A stretch of 32,002 nt of DNA from CAG-390 sp045543615 (GTDB taxonomy: Bacteria > Bacillota > Clostridia > Oscillospirales > CAG-272): assembly GCA_045543615.1 (NCBI GenBank), contig JAZPXL010000015.1, positions 1-32,002 of the forward strand, written 5' to 3'. The position numbers were made by a program, and so were the translations under genes. The notes below the pieces were generated by a model. That model was not told the origin of the DNA. It ran no database searches and saw only the letters and a list, made by a program, of their open reading frames with translations. Shown here one piece after another: positions 6,432 through 14,912 of this stretch (position 1 is its first letter; the number at the start of each line of letters is the position of its first letter).

Positions 6432-9400
6432 TTATTTTTTATCAGCTATTGTCCTTGCTTTTTCAATATATTCCTTGAAACGGTCTTCATTGCGAACCGA
6501 ATTGAACCATTCCCAGCCTTTACGGGCAGTAAGGCAATAGACAAGATTGCTCGCACTGAAATTCATTCGATAATCATACGAGATAGGCTCTTTGGAACCG
6601 TCCGGAAGAACTATAACTTCTTTTGAATATTCGTATTTTATGCCTCCGAGAAGTTCAGCGTTTCCGGCATCAAGCAGATCTCCTTTTTTGAATTGGGAAA
6701 TCAACTCGCAATAGTTTACAGCAATATCAAGAGCGTCATAACCCTCCTCTTTTTTTCCGTCCCCGAATAACGCAGCCGCTTTTACAACAGCCGACCAAGC
6801 ATATAAACTATACCATGCAGGCGGAACAGAACCGTTTTCGCCGAGCAGTTCCATCATATTCATATAGAAACCGTTGATCTCAATGGATCTTTTTGCATTG
6901 TTTCGATTACGGCTCGGTCTGGCAAGAAGATGGAGAATGAGATGAAAGTTGTTGGCAGCATATTTCATATGTCCTTCCTTCCATTTTCCTTCATCCCATA
7001 GCTGCTGCTCAATTGCCTCGCCTTGGATCGCGCTGTATTGTGTAATGGGAGGCGGAACTTCGCGGATACCTGTGCGGTCAGTAAATACAATGATATCGCC
7101 GTCCTCGTCAGCCACATAGGTATATTCCACCGCGCCGACAAAACCGTCTGTCAGTTCGATTGCATCATATCTGCGCACAAGACCGTCAGCAAACGGCATA
7201 AAACCTTCGCCGACACCCTCGTATGATGTCAACTCATAAACCGCCGTTCTTGCACCGCCGCAATAATCATTCTCAGTACGGACTATGCCAACTCCTTCGG
7301 CAAAATAATAGACCTTTTTGCCGCCGCGATAAGACCATCCGTCTTCCATACCGCCGATGTCAAGGCAGAGCTTGAAGCAGTTATCAAAGGTTCCGGCTTT
7401 CGTGGTAATCGTTCCGCCGTCCTCGCAGGTGATCTGCGTCCTTACATTTCTGTCCCATTTTGTATATTCAGCAATGGGAGATGCACCGATACACCACTCA
7501 TCCGACCAAACACAATTTGTCGCATCCTGCAAAATTCCCAATATGTCGTTATAAAGAATGGGATTTCCGGCATGACCGATACTGTCCGTACTCTTCCATT
7601 CAAACGACCAACGCGAATTATACTCGGTTAAACACATTGAATCCGCTTTCTTTTGGATATATTCTCTGCCAAAGAAGTTCCAATGTCCCGTAACGGTATA
7701 ATTCGGATTAAATACTGTATCTGTAGAAAGTATTCTTCTTGCTACAGAGGCAGCAGCCCTTGTATGCGCTTTTTCAACACGGCTTTGGGCAAGTTGTTCT
7801 GCTCGCTCAATAGCGTGGTTGACGTCGCATATATATTGCATACCGTTATTTTTTGTACAGTAATAGTCGTTTGCAATCTCCTGTACCATATCAAGCCAAG
7901 AATTTCTATCATAGCCGATTCTCTCCGTATTCTCCCAATTTGAAATGAGAATACGGTCATCGTCTGCATAAGAAACCGTTATGCTCACCTCAGATCTGAT
8001 CGCATCGGGAGAATAGACGGCATCGTAATTCCACGTGTTTCCGGGGAATATTGGAAGGAGACCGCTTCCGCCTTCGATCTTATACGTACCGAGTAGATGA
8101 GTATCTGTTATTCCGTCGGCAATATGATCCTGACGAACAATACCGATGCCATCCTTATAAAACGTTCTGCATACGGTTTTTTTCGCGTCGGTATAACATC
8201 TGACCTCCCACAACTTGCAGTTATCAAAGTTCCCCGCAGGAGTTTCCACGGATTCATTATCCGAAATATAGGTAAGTTTTGTGCCGTCGGTTCCTACGTA
8301 AGATTGACCGACAGAAACGTCGGCAAAGAAAAAACCGTCACAACTTGATGCGTTGCGCATGATGCGTGAACTTTGCCCATCTATTGAACCGAGATATCCC
8401 TTTCTGAAGCCCTCCTCTGCCCAATAGCGAACTTTACCGCCTATCATTCGGTATTCTTCGGCCGTACCGCCAATCACATAGCGTTCCTTCACCGTTTCCT
8501 TATATCGCGTTGCCAATTCTTCTTCGGTTTTTCGAGCCAAAGGCACAAGTGTACGGTAAGCATCGCCTTTTGAAAGGATTTCCTCAACCTTGTCGTATGC
8601 ATCCTTTCCTTCTTCTGCCTTTCCCTCTCGGAAAAGATTAATGCCCAGCCAAAACCACTCCCGCCCAAGAGCTTTAACGAATCCTGCTTTTTCAAGGCGA
8701 GGTATCTGTTTGTCGCGAATAAAATCAGTGCGGGCTCCGCCATATACCTTGGAATCCTCGCGAGCTACGATAAAGGCCATTACCTCCTCGTTTTTGCCTT
8801 CCATAGCGGCATCGGCAATGCGCGCAAACAACGCGTCGTTCTTTTTGCCGGGAAGCCACCACCACCCGCGCATCAACACATCAGCAAGGGCGTGCTGTTT
8901 TTCAGCACATTCGGGAAGACCCTCTACCTCGCGAAGCACCTGCGAATATTCCCTTTCAAAACCGCTCTTATCGTTTTTTACCTGCCATAATTTCAGTTCT
9001 TCAACCTTCTTCATTACTCGCTGAACAAGAGTATCACTATACTTTTCATTCATAGCACAAAGTTCCTTTCTGATTCGTTTTCGTCCATCGTGAAGTTGCC
9101 TTTTGACCGTTCCTTCCGAAATACGCATTCTATCTGCAATATCCACAATAGAAAGGCCGTCAAAATAGTGCATTTGAATGATCTGCCGCACCTTTTCGGG
9201 CAACACCTCAATGCTTTTGTTTACTTCGCTTAGTTTCTCTGACTGCGCATAAAGCTCTGCCGGATTCTCTGCATAGTTGTCGGTAATGCTCAAGTTGTCC
9301 ACGAGGTCAAGAGGAAGAAAACTGCGATATCGGCTTATCATATTTAAAGCACAGTTTTTTGCGATGCGACACACCCAAGAGCCATACTTTCCGGGATCTT

Positions 9401-9599
9401 GCAAGGCATTTAGCTTCATCCAGGCAGTAACAAATGCGTCTTGCGCAGCATCTTCAGCCATAAAGCGATTTTTAGTAATTGCAATTGCAGAAGCTATTAC
9501 TGCCTTTTGATAGCGTATTACTAAAGCCTCATATGCTGATTGCTCACCTGCAAGCGTAAGCATTACCAGAGTTTCATCCGTCTCGTTTTGATAGTACAT
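6432..9599 (-). CDS. ECF sigma-70 factor fused to a large TPR-like and duplicated beta-domain C-terminus
   Basis: The protein is 1055 residues from the ATG at 9599, chosen over the GTG at 9605 because AGGAG lies 8 nt before the ATG. Residues about 25-92 are sigma region 2 (ENxFMAEDAAQDAF-like helix, then WVCRIAKNCALN). Residues about 125-180 are region 4 with the helix-turn-helix YFDGLSIVDIADRMRISEGT. The remaining about 870 residues have no membrane segment. Residues 185-380 are helical and TPR-like (WFWLGINLFREGKAEEG). Two diverged copies of a beta-rich module follow: AGNFDNCKLWEV...KDGIGIVR at 455-488 and AGTFDNCFKLCL...AEGVGIVR at 735-774. A helical tail ends it. Ordinary ECF factors are about 160-200 residues. 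No anti-sigma gene is adjacent, so the tail may itself be the sensor or inhibitor; that is inference. Confidence 0.85.
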   Translation of the reverse strand: MYYQNETDETLVMLTLAGEQSAYEALVIRYQKAVIASAIAITKNRFMAEDAAQDAFVTAWMKLNALQDPGKYGSWVCRIAKNCALNMISRYRSFLPLDLVDNLSITDNYAENPAELYAQSEKLSEVNKSIEVLPEKVRQIIQMHYFDGLSIVDIADRMRISEGTVKRQLHDGRKRIRKELCAMNEKYSDTLVQRVMKKVEELKLWQVKNDKSGFEREYSQVLREVEGLPECAEKQHALADVLMRGWWWLPGKKNDALFARIADAAMEGKNEEVMAFIVAREDSKVYGGARTDFIRDKQIPRLEKAGFVKALGREWFWLGINLFREGKAEEGKDAYDKVEEILSKGDAYRTLVPLARKTEEELATRYKETVKERYVIGGTAEEYRMIGGKVRYWAEEGFRKGYLGSIDGQSSRIMRNASSCDGFFFADVSVGQSYVGTDGTKLTYISDNESVETPAGNFDNCKLWEVRCYTDAKKTVCRTFYKDGIGIVRQDHIADGITDTHLLGTYKIEGGSGLLPIFPGNTWNYDAVYSPDAIRSEVSITVSYADDDRILISNWENTERIGYDRNSWLDMVQEIANDYYCTKNNGMQYICDVNHAIERAEQLAQSRVEKAHTRAAASVARRILSTDTVFNPNYTVTGHWNFFGREYIQKKADSMCLTEYNSRWSFEWKSTDSIGHAGNPILYNDILGILQDATNCVWSDEWCIGASPIAEYTKWDRNVRTQITCEDGGTITTKAGTFDNCFKLCLDIGGMEDGWSYRGGKKVYYFAEGVGIVRTENDYCGGARTAVYELTSYEGVGEGFMPFADGLVRRYDAIELTDGFVGAVEYTYVADEDGDIIVFTDRTGIREVPPPITQYSAIQGEAIEQQLWDEGKWKEGHMKYAANNFHLILHLLARPSRNRNNAKRSIEINGFYMNMMELLGENGSVPPAWYSLYAWSAVVKAAALFGDGKKEEGYDALDIAVNYCELISQFKKGDLLDAGNAELLGGIKYEYSKEVIVLPDGSKEPISYDYRMNFSASNLVYCLTARKGWEWFNSVRNEDRFKEYIEKARTIADKK

Positions 9600-9692
9600 A
9601 TGCACTCTCCTTTCTTTCGGTTTGGAAGTTCCGTTTTTTACTCTTATCTTATAGACACAAATCAGAACGAAAAGGTTGTGTGGTTTGGAATA

Positions 9693-9721
9693 ATTATATC
9701 AAAATTTTTTCAAATAGTCTA
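9693..9721 (-). promoter_or_regulatory. Candidate promoter of the sigma-factor fusion gene
   Basis: On the minus strand TAGACT (9716-9721), a 17-nt spacer and TATAAT (9693-9698), about 94 nt upstream of the ATG. The -35 matches consensus at four of six positions. I see no clear ECF-type GGAAC/CGTC pair at the right spacing. Confidence 0.5.
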
Positions 9722-9831
9722 TAACAAAAAATGCTGAATGCAAGCACTGTCCCCTGCCACTTGCTCTCTGCCAAAAGAATTTGGCGAGACTTTGGCAAGA
9801 AGCACTTGCACAAGCGCAATATTGTTTCGGC
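9722..9831. other. Intergenic region with repeated TTTGGC boxes upstream of the lipoprotein gene
   Basis: The 341-nt gap between the sigma-factor gene and the lipoprotein gene holds no convincing gene. It contains a GCCAAA-AGAA-TTTGGC hairpin (9770-9785) and a repeated GACTTTGGCA (9788-9797 and 9834-9843). The second copy overlaps the -35 box of the promoter at 9832-9860. The arrangement looks like operator sites for an unidentified regulator. Confidence 0.35.
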
Positions 9832-9860
9832 TTGACTTTGGCACTCCCGGGGCTTATACT
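9832..9860 (+). promoter_or_regulatory. Sigma-A promoter of the stalked lipoprotein gene
   Basis: TTGACT (9832-9837), a 17-nt spacer and TATACT (9855-9860). The spacer contains CCCGGGG. The leader to the ATG at 9941 is about 75 nt. Confidence 0.7.
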
Positions 9861-9940
9861 GTCCTTGCAGACAGACGGCCGTCAATGCTCTGCCCCCACC
9901 ACACGAAATATGCGAACTTGACAAAGGAGAAAAATGAAAA

Positions 9941-11203
9941 ATGAAAAAATCATTGTGTTTATTACTCGCTCTGTGCTCTTTAGGGCTGGCTCTAACACTT
10001 GCACTCGGCAGTTGTGTTGATCCACAGAGCGCACTCACTCCACCCGATACGACCACACCTGCGCCATCAATGAACGGAAGCACGCCCGAAGACTCTACCG
10101 CACCCCCACCCTCCGACACAAAAACCTCGGCAGACACAAGCACCGACACAAAAGGCGAAACAAGCACACCCTCTGCAGATACAACTACCTCTCCCACCGA
10201 GGACACAACAACTGCGCCTGATGAGGACACAACAACTGCGCCTGATGATAACACAACCACACCCGATGAGGAAACCACAACCACACCCGAGACCGAGGCG
10301 CACATCCACGCATACGGTGAGTGGACAACAAGCCTTGCTCCAAGCTGTACTGCAAGTGGAACTAAAACTCGCCACTGCTCTTGTGGCGAGAGCGAGAGTC
10401 AAACTATCGCACCCCTCGGACACAGTAAAACCACCCAGAGTGCAGTTGCGCCCACTTGTAGCAAATCGGGACTTACAGAGGGTAGCATCTGCTCTGTCTG
10501 CAAGACCGTCTTTGTCAAGCAACAGACGATACCTGCAACCAACTCTCATAACTTCTCTTCAAACGGATATTCCTATAAATGCACCACCTGCTCACTCACG
10601 GCCGTTGCCTACGGCAGAGCTGACGGAGAGATGGCAAGCAAGGCAGGTGGCGTGAGGTACTACGTCACAAAAGCAGGCGCATCCTACAATATAGTCATCT
10701 TCGGTGAGGGAGATATGCCATCGTTCAGTAAAACAAATCTTCCTCTTTGGTACGAATACTTGCCCCAAACCACAAAAATCACAATTCAGAGTGGCGTGCG
10801 CTCCATCGGCAGCTACGCATTCTACTGCCCCGACGCAAAACAGAGCTGTACAATCGAAATGGCGGACAGCGTCAAAAGCATCGGACAATACGCTCTTTAT
10901 ATGAAATTCGGTGCGCTAACGCTCGGAGACGGCGTTGAAACTCTCGCTCCGTCAGCAGTTGGCAATATTGACGCAATCTACATCCCCAAGTCACTCAAAA
11001 AGCTGAACTTCGGCATTCTCGGCAACGAAACCTATTTCTACGAGGGAACACTTGAAGAGTTCTACGAGCTTGAGCTTTACAGGTACAACAAAAACGTCAC
11101 AGTACGCTCACTTATTGAGAGCCTTGACGAGACCTTCATCTCAAACATCCACATCTATTACAACGCCGAGAGCATCACAGACAGGGATAATTATTGGAAA
11201 TAA
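9941..11203 (+). CDS. Surface lipoprotein: Thr/Asp/Pro stalk, Cys-pair modules, LRR_5-like C-terminus
   Basis: A 420-residue protein. Residues 1-25 are a lipoprotein signal peptide with lipobox LGSC (Cys25), so the protein should be tethered to the outer face of the membrane. Residues about 30-118 are a low-complexity Thr/Asp/Pro/Ser stalk with repeated DTTTAPDE units. Residues 121-220 hold three short Cys-pair modules (HCSCGE, SICSVCKTV, YKCTTCSL) between His-containing linkers, of the kind seen in clostridial cell-surface proteins. From about 225 there is a BspA/LRR_5-like region (YGEGDMP-like strand, VRSIGSYAFY, VKSIGQYALY, LGDGVETLAPSAV, IYIPKSLKKL). AAAGGAG precedes the start; an out-of-frame ATG at 9934 is ignored. 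Function unknown; adhesion or surface binding is inference. Confidence 0.75.
   Translation: MKKSLCLLLALCSLGLALTLALGSCVDPQSALTPPDTTTPAPSMNGSTPEDSTAPPPSDTKTSADTSTDTKGETSTPSADTTTSPTEDTTTAPDEDTTTAPDDNTTTPDEETTTTPETEAHIHAYGEWTTSLAPSCTASGTKTRHCSCGESESQTIAPLGHSKTTQSAVAPTCSKSGLTEGSICSVCKTVFVKQQTIPATNSHNFSSNGYSYKCTTCSLTAVAYGRADGEMASKAGGVRYYVTKAGASYNIVIFGEGDMPSFSKTNLPLWYEYLPQTTKITIQSGVRSIGSYAFYCPDAKQSCTIEMADSVKSIGQYALYMKFGALTLGDGVETLAPSAVGNIDAIYIPKSLKKLNFGILGNETYFYEGTLEEFYELELYRYNKNVTVRSLIESLDETFISNIHIYYNAESITDRDNYWK
10199..10246 (+). repeat. Perfect 24-bp tandem duplication in the stalk coding sequence
   Basis: Positions 10199-10222 and 10223-10246 are identical and encode EDTTTAPD twice. The following units (DNTTTPDE, ETTTTPET) are diverged copies. 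The perfect pair suggests recent in-frame expansion and possible length variation between strains. Confidence 0.85.
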
Positions 11204-11241
11204 AGAAATTCCCCACGGACGTGTCCGTGGGGAATTTCTTT
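11202..11241 (+). terminator. Very strong hairpin terminator after the lipoprotein gene
   Basis: A perfect 19-bp inverted repeat (AAAGAAATTCCCCACGGAC with its complement) around a GT centre begins inside the stop codon. Its right arm ends in TTTCTTT. It can form on either strand. Confidence 0.85.
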
Positions 11242-11269
11242 AAAAGGATATCGTGTGGTAAGTCTTTCG

Positions 11270-11298
11270 TTGACATATTTCTTCTTTTGTGGTATAAT
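11270..11298 (+). promoter_or_regulatory. Consensus sigma-A promoter of the MFS gene
   Basis: TTGACA (11270-11275), a 17-nt spacer and TATAAT (11293-11298): both boxes match the full consensus, 34 nt upstream of the ATG at 11332. Confidence 0.85.
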
Positions 11299-11331
11299 CC
11301 ATTCAAATGGTTTTTTTGAAGGGGGAGGAGA

Positions 11332-12519
11332 ATGAAATACAACTACAACCACACGGCGCGTGCCTGCTTTCTTGCATATATCGTTCAGGCGATCGTCAAC
11401 AATTACCTACCCCTTTTGTTCCTGACATTTAACAGAGAATACAACTTGCCACTCTCGCAGATCACCCTGCTTGTTACAATTAATTTTGGTTTTCAGCTTC
11501 TTATCGACGTCTTCTCCGTCTACTTTATTGAGAAAATCGGATATCGCACAGGTATGGTGCTTGCGCACCTGTTCGCAACAGGTGGTCTTGTTCTCCTGAC
11601 AATTCTCCCCGACCTACTGCCATCGGCATTTCTTGGAATCCTCATCTCCGTTTTAGTTTACGCCGTCGGTGGCGGACTTCTTGAGGTGCTCGTCAGCCCC
11701 GTTGTTGAGGCTTGCCCCTCCGACAACAAGGAAAAGACGATGAGCCTACTCCACTCCTTCTATTGTTTCGGACACGTTGGCGTTGTCCTCGTCTCCACAC
11801 TTTTCTTCCACTTCTTCGGAATTGACAATTGGAAGATACTTGCGCTACTGTGGGCTGTTGTACCACTTTTGGGCAGCATCATTTTCCTCAAAGTTCCAAT
11901 TGCCCCACTCCTAAAGGATGGTGAGACGTCAATGGGCGTACGTGGGCTTCTCCGTAGCAAAATGTTCTGGATACTTTTCGTTATGATGATATGCGCAGGC
12001 GCAAGCGAACAGGCCGTCGGTCAATGGTCATCCACGCTTATGGAAAGCTCGCTCGGGGTCAGCAAAACCGTCGGAGACCTTGCAGGCCCTATGGCATTTG
12101 CCGTCTGTATGGGTCTTTCGAGAGCTTTTTACGGCAAATACGGAGATAAAATCTCTCTTGATAGGTTTATGATATTCAGCTGTGTGCTTGCCATAGTTGC
12201 ATACAGTGGCATCACGGTCATCCCTCTGCCCATCGTAAACACCATCTCGCTTGCAATATGTGGAGTTGCCGTCGGAATTATGTGGCCCGGCACATTCAGC
12301 ACAGCGTCATCCGTCCTATCCCGTGGCGGTACTGCAATGTTTGCGCTTCTCGCCCTTGGTGGTGACATCGGTTGCACGCTCGGCCCTACTCTCGTCGGAT
12401 TTGTTTCGTCGGCATCAAAGGGAGATCTCAAGTCAGGCATCCTCTTTGCAACTGTTTTTCCTCTCCTGCTTCTTAGCGGAACAATCCTTTGCATCCGTCG
12501 GGATGGGAAAAAGAAATAA
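11332..12519 (+). CDS. Major facilitator superfamily (MFS) transporter
   Basis: A 395-residue polytopic membrane protein with about 12 hydrophobic segments, the usual MFS length. The loop between helices 2 and 3 reads FIEKIGYRTG, a weak form of the MFS motif A (GxxxDRxGRR). The equivalent in the second half, LSRAFYGKYGDKISLDRF (about 263-280), is a better copy of the same motif. YAVGGGLLEVLVSPVVEA resembles the helix-4 region of FucP-like sugar/proton symporters. GGGGGAGGAG precedes the ATG. Single-gene unit between its own promoter and a shared bidirectional terminator. The substrate cannot be told; a sugar or sugar acid would fit the convergent SDR gene, but this is only inference. Confidence 0.85.
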   Translation: MKYNYNHTARACFLAYIVQAIVNNYLPLLFLTFNREYNLPLSQITLLVTINFGFQLLIDVFSVYFIEKIGYRTGMVLAHLFATGGLVLLTILPDLLPSAFLGILISVLVYAVGGGLLEVLVSPVVEACPSDNKEKTMSLLHSFYCFGHVGVVLVSTLFFHFFGIDNWKILALLWAVVPLLGSIIFLKVPIAPLLKDGETSMGVRGLLRSKMFWILFVMMICAGASEQAVGQWSSTLMESSLGVSKTVGDLAGPMAFAVCMGLSRAFYGKYGDKISLDRFMIFSCVLAIVAYSGITVIPLPIVNTISLAICGVAVGIMWPGTFSTASSVLSRGGTAMFALLALGGDIGCTLGPTLVGFVSSASKGDLKSGILFATVFPLLLLSGTILCIRRDGKKK

Positions 12520-12540
12520 CAAAAGCTTAAAACAATTCAA

Positions 12541-12566
12541 AAATCCCCCTTGTGTAAGGGGGATTT
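12541..12566. terminator. Bidirectional terminator between the MFS and SDR genes
   Basis: AAATCCCCCTT, a GTGT loop and AAGGGGGATTT form an 11-bp stem with a T run on both strands. It serves the plus-strand MFS gene and the convergent minus-strand SDR gene, whose stop is at 12584. Confidence 0.92.
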
Positions 12567-12583
12567 TTTGTGTTTTTTGATTA

Positions 12584-13351
12584 TCAGTTTACAAGCCAAC
12601 CACCGTCAACGTAGATCATCTGTCCCGTTACGTAAGAGGATGCGTCTGCAGCGAGATATACTGCCGTGGTCGCCATATCCTCAGGCGTGCCAAGACGACC
12701 CATCGGTATCTTCTCCCTGTACTTAGCCATAACGGCCTCATCGGAAAGGAGGGGCTTTGTCATCTCCGTCATACAATATCCGGGGCCAATTGCGTTTACA
12801 GTGATGCCATACTGCGCCCACTCGTTTGCAAGTGCCTTTGTCATCTGTGTGATCGCACCCTTGCTTGAGCAGTATGCAATCATATTCTTAAGGCCGACCA
12901 TACTCGAAATAGAGCCTACGTTTATGATCCTACCCTTGATTCCGTTTGCTACCATATATTTGCCCACAGCCTGATTCATAAAGAAAACATACTTAAACTG
13001 AGTGTCGGTAACGCTGTTCCACTCCTCTTCTGCGTACTCAAGCGCAGGCTTTCTGATATTGATGCCGGCAGAGTTTATAAGTATATCGATCCTGCCAAAG
13101 CGTTTTGCAACCTCGTCAACAAAGGCGTCGATGGCGTCCACGGAGGTAATGTCAAGTGCGATACCCTCAACTGTGCTTCCCGTTTCAGCAGTAAGCTCTG
13201 CTGCAGCCTGCATCAAGGCTTCTTTGCCACGGCTTGAAATTACAACGGTAGCACCTGCGTCAGCAAGTCCCTTTGCCATACCTCTGCCAAGTCCACGGCT
13301 TCCACCGATGACTATTGCTACCTTACCTGTCAGATCAAATAAATTCTTCAT
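12584..13351 (-). CDS. Short-chain dehydrogenase/reductase, gluconate 5-dehydrogenase-like
   Basis: A 255-residue classical SDR. The ATG at 13351 is chosen because AAGGTG lies 7 nt before it and MKNLFDLTGKVAIVIGG is the normal family start; the open frame extends to an ATG at 13405 with no ribosome binding site. The nucleotide-binding motif is GGSRGLGRG (about 16-24). NSAG, the catalytic Ser in NVGSISS and the YCSSK Tyr/Lys pair are all present. The ending GQMIYVDGGWLVN resembles gluconate 5-dehydrogenase and 2-deoxy-gluconate 3-dehydrogenase (KduD) proteins that act on sugar acids. Substrate assignment is by resemblance. It is transcribed alone from the promoter at 13396-13424. Confidence 0.9.
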   Translation of the reverse strand: MKNLFDLTGKVAIVIGGSRGLGRGMAKGLADAGATVVISSRGKEALMQAAAELTAETGSTVEGIALDITSVDAIDAFVDEVAKRFGRIDILINSAGINIRKPALEYAEEEWNSVTDTQFKYVFFMNQAVGKYMVANGIKGRIINVGSISSMVGLKNMIAYCSSKGAITQMTKALANEWAQYGITVNAIGPGYCMTEMTKPLLSDEAVMAKYREKIPMGRLGTPEDMATTAVYLAADASSYVTGQMIYVDGGWLVN

Positions 13352-13395
13352 AATATTCACCTTACTTTTTAAAGTATTTTTGTCGCAACAAATTA

Positions 13396-13424
13396 ATTTT
13401 ATCACAAGACTGCGTAGGTGTCAA
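13396..13424 (-). promoter_or_regulatory. Promoter of the SDR gene
   Basis: On the minus strand TTGACA (13419-13424), a 17-nt spacer and TAAAAT (13396-13401), about 45 nt upstream of the ATG at 13351. Confidence 0.75.
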
Positions 13425-13498
13425 GCGTTTTTGATGAATAATACAACCCATAACCTGCGTTTTTGTTACAAACAGCACCTAAAATCGAGCTTCTTTTT

Positions 13499-14062
13499 TT
13501 AATTTTTTCGAGAGCGCAGATAATCACGAGGTCCCGTTTCATAAAGATTCTCGCCATAAGAGTCGATTATTACCACAAGTGGCATATCCTCAACGTAAAG
13601 TCTCCTAAGAGCCTCAGCCCCAAGGTCTTCATACGCCACAATCTCGCATCTTTTAATGCATCCTGAGATGAGCGCACCGGCACCACCGATGGCACCGAAA
13701 TAAACGCCAAAGCATTCGCGCATAGCCTCAACAACGCCCTCATCGCGAAGCCCCTTGCCTATCATACCCCTCGCTCCTGCCCTTATCATAGTCGGAGCAT
13801 AGGCGTCCATTCTGCCACTCGTTGTCGGCCCTGCCGAGCCTATGACAGCGCCATCCCTTGCAGGAGTTGGGCCTACATAGTAAATAGTGGCATTCGTGGG
13901 GTCAAACGGCAAGCTCTCGCCACGACCGAGTGCATCAACCATCCGTCTGTGACCTGCATCCCTTGAGGTGTATATCTCACCCGTCAAAAGCACACGATCT
14001 CCTGCGTGAAGCGTAAGTGCAAGCTCAGGCGTAAGAGGAAGGGTAATTCGTCTTTCCATCAT
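13499..14062 (-). CDS. fumB: Fe-S class I fumarate hydratase / L(+)-tartrate dehydratase, beta subunit
   Basis: 187 residues from the ATG at 14062, which overlaps the alpha-subunit TGA in an ATGA arrangement and has GAGAGG just upstream; a second ATG follows immediately. The upstream extension in the open frame lies inside the alpha gene. Family signatures are LTGEIYTSRDAGHRRM (about 27-42), YYVGPTPARDGAVIGSAGPTTSGRMD (written here only as its landmarks GPTPAR and GPTTSGRMD), IGKG and the FGAIGGAGAL stretch. It forms the C-terminal half of a two-subunit class I fumarase that interconverts malate and fumarate, or tartrate and oxaloacetate. Fumarase and tartrate dehydratase cannot be separated by sequence alone; fumarase is more likely in an anaerobe without other tartrate genes. 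No clear terminator follows. Confidence 0.88.
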   Translation of the reverse strand: MMERRITLPLTPELALTLHAGDRVLLTGEIYTSRDAGHRRMVDALGRGESLPFDPTNATIYYVGPTPARDGAVIGSAGPTTSGRMDAYAPTMIRAGARGMIGKGLRDEGVVEAMRECFGVYFGAIGGAGALISGCIKRCEIVAYEDLGAEALRRLYVEDMPLVVIIDSYGENLYETGPRDYLRSRKN

Positions 14063-14901
14063 ATTACCTCTCTTGCGTGCCTTGTGACGTGGCAATTAAT
14101 GTTTACTGCACAGGGAAGAGCGGCGATATGCGTTGGCATCGTCAAAATATTTACTCCAAGCGCAGTTGTTCTTCCACCAAAGCCCTGAGGTCCTATACCA
14201 AGAGCATTGATCTCCAAAAGCAATCTCTCCTCAAGCGCAGCATAGTATTCGTCTTCATTTCTGCTGCCAAGCTCACGCAGAAGTGCCTTTTTTGAGAGCA
14301 GGGCAGCCTTATCAAATGTGCCACCAATTCCGATGCCAACCACTATTGGAGGACAGGGATTAGGGCCTGCCAGCTTGACGGTTTCAAGAACGAACCTGAC
14401 CACTCCCTCAACTCCGTCCGACGGCTTGAGCATCGCAATTCTGCTCATATTCTCGCTTCCAAAGCCCTTTGGAGCGAGTGTTATTGTGATTTTATCGCCC
14501 TCGACAATCTCCGTATAGATCATAGCAGGGGTGTTGTCGCCCGTGTTCACTCTCATAAGTGGATCGCCAACAACGCTCTTGCGCAGGTATCCGATCTCAT
14601 ATCCACGCCTGACTCCCTCGTTGACGGCGTCCGAAAGTGACGCACCGACTATATGAACATCCTGACCGATCTCCAGAAAAACACACGCCATACCCGTGTC
14701 TTGACAGATGGGCATTCTCTGTCTCTCTGCAAGGGCGTAATTTTCTTCAAGCCTTGAGAGGATCTCATAAGCCGTCTCGCCGTCCTCCCTCGCCTTAGCC
14801 TCCGAAATAGCCCTGCGCACGTCATCGGGCAGACAAACGCACGCCTCTACGCAAAGCCTCTCTACTGCAAGGGTTATCTCTTCACTTGAAATTTCTCGCA
14901 T
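14059..14901 (-). CDS. fumA: Fe-S class I fumarate hydratase / L(+)-tartrate dehydratase, alpha subunit
   Basis: 280 residues from the ATG at 14901, chosen for GGAGGG 5 nt upstream and the family-like MREISSEEIT start; an ATG at 14952 lies inside the upstream membrane-protein gene. The three cysteines expected to hold the oxygen-sensitive 4Fe-4S cluster are visible in MPICQDTGMACVF (about 78-90), ANPCPPIVVGIGIGGT (about 193-209, preceded by Gly-Pro) and NINCHVTRHAR near the C-terminus. RVNTGDNTPAMIY and LAPKGFGSENMSR are conserved. The alpha and beta genes overlap by 4 nt and should be translated together. The pair lies at the end of a minus-strand operon behind two membrane-protein genes, an unusual partnership. 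Confidence 0.92.
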   Translation of the reverse strand: MREISSEEITLAVERLCVEACVCLPDDVRRAISEAKAREDGETAYEILSRLEENYALAERQRMPICQDTGMACVFLEIGQDVHIVGASLSDAVNEGVRRGYEIGYLRKSVVGDPLMRVNTGDNTPAMIYTEIVEGDKITITLAPKGFGSENMSRIAMLKPSDGVEGVVRFVLETVKLAGPNPCPPIVVGIGIGGTFDKAALLSKKALLRELGSRNEDEYYAALEERLLLEINALGIGPQGFGGRTTALGVNILTMPTHIAALPCAVNINCHVTRHAREVI

Positions 14902-14912
14902 TTTTCCCTCCG

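Noticed and set aside
9738..9944. 68-codon frame upstream of the stalked lipoprotein
   Set aside because: It spans a good promoter and the ribosome binding site of the next gene and has no initiation signal of its own.
10199..10246. CRISPR-like repeats in the lipoprotein stalk
   Set aside because: The units are directly adjacent, in frame and encode a Thr/Asp/Pro stalk; there are no spacers and no cas genes.
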